Shown here: piece after piece, positions 49,415 to 56,813 of the stretch
How positions within the stretch are numbered: position 1 is the stretch's first letter
How the letters are laid out: each line of letters starts with the position of its first letter
Source: Acidobacteriota bacterium
GTDB taxonomy: Bacteria > Actinomycetota > Acidimicrobiia > Acidimicrobiales > Microtrichaceae
Direction: 5' to 3'
Length of the DNA: 64,000 nt
NCBI GenBank assembly: GCA_003577145.1
Contig: QEUP01000013.1
Span: 145,001-209,000 of the forward strand
The notes under the pieces: generated by a model
The model's input: the letters and a program-made list of their open reading frames with translations, nothing else
The model's database searches: none
What the model was told of the DNA's origin: nothing
Program-made: the position numbers and the translations under genes

Positions 49415-49860
49415 GTGTCGAGAATCGCGGCTACGGCCTCAACCGCCAACCGGTAGCCCTCCCGGCCAAAGCCGGCAATCGTGCCGGTGGCAACAGGGCT
49501 GACCACCGAAGTCCGCCTCCATTGCTCCCGCCCTGCCGGGTTCGACAAGTGCACCTCGACAACGGGCCCGTCGAAGGCTGCAAGCGCATCGTGGATCGCC
49601 CAGGAGTAGTGGGTGAAGGCAGCCGGATTGATGATGATCGCCCCGTAGGAGCCGCGAGCCTCGTGGATCGCTTCGACCAGGACGTGCTCGGCGTTGCTCT
49701 GGAGGTGGTCAAGTGTCAGTCCCCTGCCCGCAGCTGCCAGTCGAGCGGCGCTGACGTGTTCCTCCAGGGTCTGCTGCCCGTACACCTCCGGTTCCCTCTC
49801 ACCGAGGATGTCGAGGTTGGGGCCGGACAGCAGCAGAACTGACTTGGGCGATCTCAACAT
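49411..49860 (-). CDS. aroQ: 3-dehydroquinate dehydratase, type II
   Basis: Third step of the shikimate pathway. The 149 residues have LLLSGPNLDILGEREPEVYG (active-site Arg and Tyr), LQSNAEHVLVEAIHEA, IIINPAAFTHYSWAI, and EVHLSNPAGREQWRR with the catalytic His. It follows aroB after 75 bp and precedes pepQ. Confidence 0.97.
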   Translation of the reverse strand: MLRSPKSVLLLSGPNLDILGEREPEVYGQQTLEEHVSAARLAAAGRGLTLDHLQSNAEHVLVEAIHEARGSYGAIIINPAAFTHYSWAIHDALAAFDGPVVEVHLSNPAGREQWRRTSVVSPVATGTIAGFGREGYRLAVEAVAAILDT

Positions 49861-49935
49861 GACACCTGACGCTATCGGACTGAGGGCCCCCTCACGATGG
49901 GCGTCCAGGAGGCTGGCGTTGCCTCCGAGCCCTGA

Positions 49936-50943
49936 TCATTCCCTGACCGCCTCCAACGAGGCCTCGATCAACTCGCCTGGTACTCCGGTGACGGGCTCGA
50001 CACCGTCGGGTCCGTCGAGCACGAAGGTGACACCCTCGAGCGCCTTCTTGTCCCGCGCCAGCAGAGCTGTCAGCTCATCATCGCCGAGGCCCGGCGGTAG
50101 CCGGGTGGGAAGACCGTAACCACTGACCACGCGACGGTGCTCGGCCACTTCGTCGGCATCGATGCGCCCGAGCCTGTACGCCAGCTCGGCAGCGAAGACC
50201 AGGCCTATGCCGACGGCCTCCCCGTGCAGGAGGTCATAGGAGCCGGCCGTCTCGAGGGCATGGCCCAGCGTGTGCCCGTAGTTGAGCGCCACCCGGCGAC
50301 CGATCTCGCGTTCGTCGGCAGCGACGACCGCTGCCTTGATCTCCACGCAACGGGCGACCTGTTCCTCTACTGTCAGATGGTCGAGGTCCCCACCACCGAG
50401 CCAGTGGTACTTGGCGAGCTCCCCGAGCCCACTCGCGTAGAGACGCGGTGGGAGGCTCTGCAGGGTCTCGGTATCGCAGATCACCAATGAGGGCTGCCAA
50501 TAGGCGCCCACGAGGTTCTTGCCTTCCGGGAGGTTGACGCCGGTCTTTCCGCCGATCGCCGCGTCGATCTGTGCCAGGAGCGTGGTGGCTACGTGCACCA
50601 CCGGGATCCCGCGGTGGTACACCGCCGCAGCAAAGCCTCCCACGTCGGTCACCATCCCGCCGCCGACCGCCACGACGCAGTCAGCCCGCGACAGTCCCCA
50701 GCGGGAGAAGCCGCGACAGAGGCTCTCGATGGTGCTCAGCGTCTTGGCGCCCTCGCCCTCTCCGATGTGGAAGACGCGGTGCTCGACCCCTGGGTCGACC
50801 GCATAGCCAATTCCTGGTTGGGTCACCACGGCTGCCTTCCGCGCAGTCGGCAACAGCCGAGCGAGCTCGTGCCGGGCACCCTCACCGATCCAGACCTCGT
50901 AGGATCGCCCCGCCAGCGGGACCTCGAGCGTGATCAACTTCAA
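49936..50943 (-). CDS. aroB: 3-dehydroquinate synthase
   Basis: Second step of the shikimate pathway; uses NAD and a metal. The 335 residues have VVAVGGGMVTDVGGFAAAVYHRGI, TTLLAQIDAAIGGKTGVN and the zinc-site region ALNYGHTLGHALE. It starts with TTG 50943 in a TTGA overlap with the aroK stop, a rarer version of the GTGA coupling seen elsewhere. Confidence 0.97.
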   Translation of the reverse strand: MKLITLEVPLAGRSYEVWIGEGARHELARLLPTARKAAVVTQPGIGYAVDPGVEHRVFHIGEGEGAKTLSTIESLCRGFSRWGLSRADCVVAVGGGMVTDVGGFAAAVYHRGIPVVHVATTLLAQIDAAIGGKTGVNLPEGKNLVGAYWQPSLVICDTETLQSLPPRLYASGLGELAKYHWLGGGDLDHLTVEEQVARCVEIKAAVVAADEREIGRRVALNYGHTLGHALETAGSYDLLHGEAVGIGLVFAAELAYRLGRIDADEVAEHRRVVSGYGLPTRLPPGLGDDELTALLARDKKALEGVTFVLDGPDGVEPVTGVPGELIEASLEAVRE

Positions 50944-51470
50944 CCCGCGCCTTTGCCCTGGAGGTGCGACGTGATCTGCCTCACCACCTGGGATGGGTCG
51001 TTGCAGACAGCCGAGACCGTCAGGTCGGCGACCTCGCGGTAGAGGGGTTCTCTCTCCCGGGCCAAGCGACCCAGCGCGGCAGCGGCGTCGCCCGCGAGGA
51101 GGGGACGCGACTTGTCCTCACCGACGCGCTGGAGGATCGCATCCAGATCGGCATCGAGCCAGATCGTCGTTCCCCTCTCCACCATGATGCGGCGGTTCTC
51201 CTCGCGTAGCACTACCCCGCCGCCCGTGGACACGACCGCTGGTTCATCCCTCGCCAGCACCTCCGCGAGGACCCGCGCTTCGTGCTCACGGAACATCGCC
51301 TCACCGTAGCTGTCGAAGATGTCGACGATGGTCGCACCGACCCGCTGCTCGATGAGCTCATCCAGGTCTGCGAACGACATCCCCAGTTCCGCGGCGAGCT
51401 CTCGGCCGATCGTGGACTTCCCGACACCCGAGAGTCCCACCAACACGATGTGCGGTCCCCGAGAACCCAT
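50940..51470 (-). CDS. aroK: Shikimate kinase
   Basis: Phosphorylates shikimate. The 176 residues include the P-loop VGLSGVGKSTIG, FADLDELIEQRVG with the shikimate-binding Asp, VVSTGGGVVLRE, and RPLLAGDAAAALGRLARER (lid). ATG 51470 fits the usual N-terminus; an in-frame GTG at 51497 is also possible. aroC, often next to aroK, is not in the window. Confidence 0.95.
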   Translation of the reverse strand: MGSRGPHIVLVGLSGVGKSTIGRELAAELGMSFADLDELIEQRVGATIVDIFDSYGEAMFREHEARVLAEVLARDEPAVVSTGGGVVLREENRRIMVERGTTIWLDADLDAILQRVGEDKSRPLLAGDAAAALGRLAREREPLYREVADLTVSAVCNDPSQVVRQITSHLQGKGAG

Positions 51471-51538
51471 TTCGACAGATTGGCGTAAGCCGATCACGGT
51501 ACGTTACCGGGGGCCTGCTCCTTCCTCCCACTGACTTC

Positions 51539-52963
51539 TCAAAGCCGCGCGACCAGGCTCAACACCGACGCCAACGCCGACCGTGTGGCCGGCAGGCTGT
51601 GCTTGCGGTACTCGAAGACGAGGGTCGCGTCATCTGTGACGATAACGAGCCCGCTGCTCGACGGGTCCACCCGCGCCCGTGTCCGCTCCTCCAACTCCTC
51701 GGCAGTCTCCACGACGAGGTCTCGCACCCGGGACCAGGCAACGTCGATGCAGAACTGGCTGTAGCCGACGGCCACGGCCCGGATGCCGGCAGGAGAGAAG
51801 ACGACGAAGAGGCCTCTTCGCCGTTTCGGATGGGCGGGATCGCCTTCGAGGTAGGTCACGCCTTGAAGTGGCTGGGGCCACACGATCGCGGGGTCCTGCC
51901 ATTTCGTCCCGCTCCCTGTGTGAGCGACGTCGTCTTCCTCGGACCCGGAGGGCGCACCTGCGGACGTCGGTGCCTGCTCGGGCGACCAACAGCCGGCCGC
52001 CGAGCCCAGGCCGGCGAGGCGTTCCACCCACTGCTCGGATCCCTCGTCGTCGCCCTCGCCCCTGTATCCGGGCGGCGGCACGATAGGCGCGACGGGGGCG
52101 TCAACCCACTCATCACCGCTTCCCGCACCCTCCTCGCCATGAGCGCTCCATCTCCAAGCGTCGCGAGGGGCGTCCGCCGAGGCGGCTTGCACGTCTTCGC
52201 CCGGGGGCCCGGCCGGCCCGGCTCCGAACTGTTGGCGCTCAGAGGTTCCTCCCCCGGATCCGTCCAACTCCGATCTCGGCCGGCTCTGCGACCGTGATCT
52301 GCGCCTGTCGTCCTTGAGCCACGACCGGGCTGCGGCTCGGGCTGCGGCTCCGCTGGTCTCGAAGCGACTCGAGTATGTCACCCCCTCCATCTGCGCATTC
52401 ACGGGCGCGCTCGACGTCCCGGCTGCGCGCCGGGTCGTGGCATCCACTTCGCCCTCGCAGTTCCCCTCACCGGTCCCTGCGCCGTCGAGTCCACCGCCGT
52501 CCTCCAAGACACCTCGCTCGAAGGAGCGGTCCTCGAATTCGCGCTGCTCGGCCTCCACGTCCACCCCCTGCAACGAACCCAGAACGGTCAGCAGGTCATG
52601 GATGAACGACGCGCCGGCTTCCAGTAGCAGCCGGACTTCGCTGTCCAGGATGATGTCGACCCTCATGCAGACGCCGTCCACCTCGTCCCGGTCTTCGATC
52701 TCGACCACTGAATCCAGCGGGATCCACCTGCACCTGGGGAGTCCCGAGGTTTCCTGCCCCAGCCCCACGGCTTCGGCACCGAGCACGAACACCGTCTCCA
52801 GCAGCGCACCATCGCCCACACCCGCCATCCCCAGTCGCCCCATGGCCACGCAGAGGACGGGGGCATCATCGAGCCGTGAGCTCTCCAGACGGTCGACGGC
52901 CTGACGAACCCACGCCTCGGCTTCGGGGCAGTTCACGTTCAATGCGTCGAGCAGTGTGCTCAT
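51539..52963 (-). CDS. Protein of unknown function with two folded ends and a long disordered middle
   Basis: A 474-residue soluble protein. Residues about 1-125 form one mixed domain (VLCVAMGRLGMAGVGDGALLE, then CRWIPLDSVVEIEDRDEVDG). Residues 125-355 are rich in Gly, Ser, Glu and Pro and probably disordered. The last 100 residues look like a second compact strand-rich domain (RRGLFVVFSPAGIRAVAVGY, then LVIVTDDATLVFEYRKHSLP). Both ends faintly resemble PH-like folds; I do not recognise the family. It follows the PATAN-domain gene and sits among aro genes. There is no signal peptide or membrane segment. Confidence 0.65.
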   Translation of the reverse strand: MSTLLDALNVNCPEAEAWVRQAVDRLESSRLDDAPVLCVAMGRLGMAGVGDGALLETVFVLGAEAVGLGQETSGLPRCRWIPLDSVVEIEDRDEVDGVCMRVDIILDSEVRLLLEAGASFIHDLLTVLGSLQGVDVEAEQREFEDRSFERGVLEDGGGLDGAGTGEGNCEGEVDATTRRAAGTSSAPVNAQMEGVTYSSRFETSGAAARAAARSWLKDDRRRSRSQSRPRSELDGSGGGTSERQQFGAGPAGPPGEDVQAASADAPRDAWRWSAHGEEGAGSGDEWVDAPVAPIVPPPGYRGEGDDEGSEQWVERLAGLGSAAGCWSPEQAPTSAGAPSGSEEDDVAHTGSGTKWQDPAIVWPQPLQGVTYLEGDPAHPKRRRGLFVVFSPAGIRAVAVGYSQFCIDVAWSRVRDLVVETAEELEERTRARVDPSSSGLVIVTDDATLVFEYRKHSLPATRSALASVLSLVARL

Positions 52964-53166
52964 ACCGGCGGGTAGTGCTACAGCTTCTGGTCCCAACTCC
53001 TGTATCTAACTACGGCTTCACTGAGCAGGGTTTGAAGGGATTTTCGCCCGGACGGTGAAAGGGTTCGTCCTACCTGTGGCGAGTCGCTCGCGCGGACGCG
53101 TCAACGGTCAGGTCAGGTAGCGGTTCGACGACGCCCCGAGCCGTCAGGAGGGGACGGGGCGCCAGG

Positions 53167-54261
53167 TCAGGGCTGAGAGGTCCCGAGGAACTTCAGCAGC
53201 AAGCCCTTGTTGATCGGCTCGTCGCTTTCATCGTCCGCCTCTGCCAGGGCGGCCTCTCGTTCTTCTTCACTCGTCGCCCGAGCTGCGGCAGCCACGGCCT
53301 TCGCAGCTTTGGGGCTCAGGTTGGCGAGTTGCCTCGCCACCTCGGCTGCATGCTCGTCGCCAGGCTCGTCGAGCCCCTGACCCTCCTGGTCTACTGCGGG
53401 CAGGAACCCGTCGTTCCCGAAGCCCGAGGCAACCACCTCGCGCTCGGGTTTGAAGGCCGCCGTGTCGTATACGGGTGTACTGTCGAACTCGGGTTTGCCA
53501 GGCGACCAGGGCGCGGCGGGGATGCTGTCGGGGAACTCGAAGCTCGCGTGCTCGTCTGCCTCGAGGTCCTCCAGCAGGCTGCTGCCTGAATCCTCCAGCT
53601 CCTCGACTGCTGACAGGCGTGCCGGCTCTATCGGTTCCTCCTCGACGACCTCGACCTGAACAAACTCCTCCTGCGGCGGTCCCAGTTCACGCGCAGGTGC
53701 CGCAGTTACCCGAGGGGCGTTACCGACGGTGACGAGCCCGCCCTCGACCATCTCCTTTACGACCCGGCACGCCGGCATCTCGTCCAGCTCGAGCGCTTCG
53801 CCCATCATGTGCACCGTGGTGCCGCCACCGACGGCAACTATCGAGCGCCAACGGCTTGCGTCGACAACGATGTCGCTGCTCGGCAACTCCGCTACCAACT
53901 CCACCCAGGACTCCATCGAGGGCACGACCTTCTCTATCTCGAGCCACTCCGAGAGCATCTTCTCCGCCTTCGCCAGCAGTGGATCGAGCTCACGACGCTC
54001 CCCCGCATCCGGAGGCGGGCTGTCGCTCTCGAAGATGAACGACCCTTCGTGGTACCGGAGCAACTCGAACAGGACGTCAACGGGGTCTGCGTCGATCCGG
54101 ACTCCACTGGCCTCCGAGGACACAACGCCACCATCCTCGGTCCAGATGCTCCCCGAGCCCCGCTCGCCGTTGACGATCAGGCGACCTGTCTTCCTCGTCG
54201 AGCCCAGCAGCCTGAGCACGTCCGGGAGCGCAAAGGTTTCAATCGTGCCCTGCAGAGCCAC
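53167..54261 (-). CDS. PATAN/DUF4388 domain protein
   Basis: A 364-residue protein. The N-terminal DUF4388 (PATAN) domain starts right away: VALQGTIETFALPDVLRLLG, STRKTGRLIV, and LFELLRYHEGSFIFESD. PATAN domains occur in signalling and surface-motility proteins. A second helical region follows (about 95-190), then an acidic disordered stretch and a C-terminal helix (LANLSPKAAKAVAAAARA). GTG 54261 has GGAGG 5 bases upstream and gives the usual DUF4388 start, so I prefer it to ATG 54294. Partners are unknown. A GC-rich inverted repeat lies just downstream (about 53130-53160), without a U-tract. Confidence 0.8.
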   Translation of the reverse strand: MALQGTIETFALPDVLRLLGSTRKTGRLIVNGERGSGSIWTEDGGVVSSEASGVRIDADPVDVLFELLRYHEGSFIFESDSPPPDAGERRELDPLLAKAEKMLSEWLEIEKVVPSMESWVELVAELPSSDIVVDASRWRSIVAVGGGTTVHMMGEALELDEMPACRVVKEMVEGGLVTVGNAPRVTAAPARELGPPQEEFVQVEVVEEEPIEPARLSAVEELEDSGSSLLEDLEADEHASFEFPDSIPAAPWSPGKPEFDSTPVYDTAAFKPEREVVASGFGNDGFLPAVDQEGQGLDEPGDEHAAEVARQLANLSPKAAKAVAAAARATSEEEREAALAEADDESDEPINKGLLLKFLGTSQP

Positions 54262-54315
54262 GCTGACCTCCAATTCACTGAGTCCTCCATCCATCGGCAC
54301 GTACCTGAGGTGAAT

Positions 54316-55140
54316 TCAGTGTGCCTGTGGATTTTCCGGAGGTGAGATCCTCACCGCGGATCGCATGGCGGCCAGGGGCGCCGACTGACCGGTCCACAGC
54401 TCGAACTGCCGGGCCGCCTGGTACAAGAGCATGCTCAAACCGTTCATCACCCTCGCGCCCCGCGCCGCGGCGATCGCCAGCAGCGGCGTCTCCGGTGGCT
54501 GATAGACGAGATCCACCAACACCTGCCCCGGACCCAGGAGTTGCGGATCGAAGGGGTACTCCGCACCAGAGCCCACACCCATGCCCACGGGCGTGGCATT
54601 GACAACCAGGTCGGCGTGAGCGATGTCGCCATGTTTCCCGACCCGGCCGACGGCGCCGCCCAGTGCTGCCGCCTCCGTCGCCCTGGCAGGGGTCCGATTG
54701 ACGACGATGACCTGGCCTGCACCGTGCCGGTGAAGCCCGTAGACGACGGCGCGGGCTGCGCCGCCGGCCCCCACGACGACGCAACGCAGGCCCTCTACTT
54801 CGAGTCCTTGCTCCTCCCGTAGCGCCCGGATGAAGCCGTAACCGTCGGTGTTGTCGCCGATCAGTCGACTGCCCCGCCGGTAGACGGTGTTGGCGGCACC
54901 CAGCGCGCTGGCTTCATCGGACACCTCGTCCAGACCCGCGAGTACCCCGGCTTTGTGTGGCATGGTCACCGACAAGCCGGCGATGTCGAGGATGCGCATG
55001 GCAGCGAGCGCATCGCAGGCTCGCCCGGCCGGAACCGCGAACGCGACGTAGACCCAGTCGATCCCGCCGGCGCTGAACGCAGCGTTGTGGATGACCGGCG
55101 AGAGCGAATGGCGCACCGGATCACCGATCACGCCCGCCAC
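54316..55140 (-). CDS. aroE: Shikimate dehydrogenase
   Basis: NADPH-dependent reduction of 3-dehydroshikimate. The 274 residues from GTG 55140 have VAGVIGDPVRHSLSPVIHN, SVTMPHKAGVL with the catalytic Lys, GANTVYR, NTDGYGF, and VVVGAGGAARAVVYGL for NADP. A CTG at 55182 would add 14 residues; it overlaps the mltG stop as CTGA and has a strong AGGAGGAGG upstream, so it may be the real start. Confidence 0.95.
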   Translation of the reverse strand: MAGVIGDPVRHSLSPVIHNAAFSAGGIDWVYVAFAVPAGRACDALAAMRILDIAGLSVTMPHKAGVLAGLDEVSDEASALGAANTVYRRGSRLIGDNTDGYGFIRALREEQGLEVEGLRCVVVGAGGAARAVVYGLHRHGAGQVIVVNRTPARATEAAALGGAVGRVGKHGDIAHADLVVNATPVGMGVGSGAEYPFDPQLLGPGQVLVDLVYQPPETPLLAIAAARGARVMNGLSMLLYQAARQFELWTGQSAPLAAMRSAVRISPPENPQAH

Positions 55141-55178
55141 TCGCGTGTCGCCGGTGATCAGGCGCGCGGAAGCCGAGC

Positions 55179-56378
55179 TCAGAGGAGCCCCTCCTCCTGG
55201 GACTTCTGCTTCTGCTCCTCGAACTCGGCTTCGGAGTCGGTGAAGAAGTGGTTCCCCTCTTCGTCGGCGAGCACGTAGTACATCCAGTTGCCGTCCGCCG
55301 GGTGGAGTGCTGCCTCGAGTGATGCTCGGCCGGGGAGCGAGATCGGGGTCGGCGGCAACCCGGTGTGCATCCTCGTGTTGTAAGGGGTATCTGTGTCCAG
55401 GTCGGACTGGGTCAGCTCTCCCGACGTGCGGTCGAGCCCGTACAGGACCGTTGCGTCGATGCCGAGGGCCCATCCGGCGTTCAAGCGGTTGTGAATCACC
55501 CGCGAGATCTTCGCTCGGTCTGTGTCGACCTTGGCTTCGCGCTCGATCATCGACGCAATGATGATCAACTCGTAGGCGCTTCGTCCGGTGATCTCCTCGG
55601 CGTCCTGGTATCCCAGTTCGTCGAGGACGTCCTCCATGTGGGTCGCCATCGTCTGCAGGACCTCGGCAGCCGCGGCGTCGTCAGCGAACTCGTAGGTGTC
55701 GGGGAACAACAGGCCTTCCCAACTGGCGACGTGTTGCGGGAAGTAACTCGACTGGAGGGGCCCGAGCAGAAGCATCTGCATCAGGGACTCCTCGGTCACG
55801 CCTGCCAGAGCCTCGTCCAGTTCCTTCACCGCGTCCACGACCCGTAGCCCCTCGGGCACCGTGACTGCGCTGAAGCCGGGCGGGATCGGACCTGCATCGA
55901 GGATCTCGATCACCTCACCCATGGCCATGTTCTCGTGGAAGTCGACGTAGGTACCTGCCTGCCAGTCCCCCGAGTTCTTCCACTGGGCGTAGTACCGAAA
56001 GACCGTGCTGTTGGCGATCACGCCTTCTTCTTCGAGGATGGCGGCGATGCTGTTGGTGGTGGATCCATCGGGGATCTCCAATTCGTCGATCGCCGCACCT
56101 TCCTGACCCGGGGGGTCGATCTGGCGAAGGACCCAGAAGCCGAGGGCACCCACGATGAGGGCAGCCAACACGACGATCGTGATGGCTACGGTGAACAGGC
56201 GACGGGCGGCGCTGGTTTCGCGCGGCAAGTCTACGTACTCACCGTCGAGAAGCTCCTCTGGAGCTTCGCTTGCCTCCTCGACTGTCAGCGGCTCCTCGAC
56301 GACGTCGAACGAGGAGCCCTCGTCTGGATCGACGGGGTGCTCCTCGGAGTCCTGATCGGATAACCGGCTGTCGCTCAC
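55179..56378 (-). CDS. mltG: Endolytic murein transglycosylase MltG
   Basis: Cuts new glycan strands and is thought to set their length, working with class A penicillin-binding proteins such as the one at 1574. The 399 residues have an acidic cytoplasmic tail (1-60), one membrane helix (about 61-84), then the YceG fold with EGLLFPDTYEF, SMIEREAKVDTDR (catalytic Glu), and NTRMHTGLPPTPI. GTG 56378 overlaps the ruvX stop by 4 bases. The alaS-ruvX-mltG-aroE order is common in actinobacteria. Confidence 0.96.
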   Translation of the reverse strand: MSDSRLSDQDSEEHPVDPDEGSSFDVVEEPLTVEEASEAPEELLDGEYVDLPRETSAARRLFTVAITIVVLAALIVGALGFWVLRQIDPPGQEGAAIDELEIPDGSTTNSIAAILEEEGVIANSTVFRYYAQWKNSGDWQAGTYVDFHENMAMGEVIEILDAGPIPPGFSAVTVPEGLRVVDAVKELDEALAGVTEESLMQMLLLGPLQSSYFPQHVASWEGLLFPDTYEFADDAAAAEVLQTMATHMEDVLDELGYQDAEEITGRSAYELIIIASMIEREAKVDTDRAKISRVIHNRLNAGWALGIDATVLYGLDRTSGELTQSDLDTDTPYNTRMHTGLPPTPISLPGRASLEAALHPADGNWMYYVLADEEGNHFFTDSEAEFEEQKQKSQEEGLL

Positions 56379-56809
56379 GCTTCTTCTTCCTCGGCGGACC
56401 GGCAGTGATCGAGCCATGCTTGGAGCATCACTGCGGCGGCCACCTTGTCGACCACTCGTCGCCGTTCCTCCGCCTTCATCTGCAGCTCATTGAGGCAGCG
56501 GTCGGCGGACACCGTCGTCAACCGCTCATCGTAGGTCTCCACAGGTACCGGGAGGGTATCGCGCAACGCCGCGGCCTCGTCCAAAGCCGATCTCGCGGCA
56601 CTACCTGTGGTCCCGTCCATGTTCAGCGGCAACCCTACGACGACACGTTCCACCTCGAACTCATCGACGAGCTCGCCGATCCGCTGATGGACCGCATCTC
56701 TCCGGCGAGTCCGCTCGATCACCTCGACCGGCGTTGCAACTCGCCCTTCGGCGTCGGACAGCGCCACGCCGATGCGCCTGGTACCCAAGTCGAGACCCAA
56801 GGCCCGCAC
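56375..56809 (-). CDS. ruvX: YqgF/RuvX family Holliday-junction resolvase-like protein
   Basis: RNase-H-fold nuclease linked to pre-16S rRNA 5' processing in E. coli. The 144 residues have the three acidic sites: GLDLGTRRIGVAL (Asp7), VETYDERLTT and VDKVAAAVMLQAWLD. RVVVGLPLNMDGTTG is the family block. GTG 56809 is 4 bases after the alaS stop; the longer open frame is alaS shadow. Confidence 0.95.
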   Translation of the reverse strand: MRALGLDLGTRRIGVALSDAEGRVATPVEVIERTRRRDAVHQRIGELVDEFEVERVVVGLPLNMDGTTGSAARSALDEAAALRDTLPVPVETYDERLTTVSADRCLNELQMKAEERRRVVDKVAAAVMLQAWLDHCRSAEEEEA

Positions 56810-56813
56810 GGAC

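Noticed and set aside
53125-53160. GC-rich inverted repeat downstream of the PATAN gene
   Set aside because: Stem-forming but without a U-run; it is mentioned with the gene but not called as a terminator.
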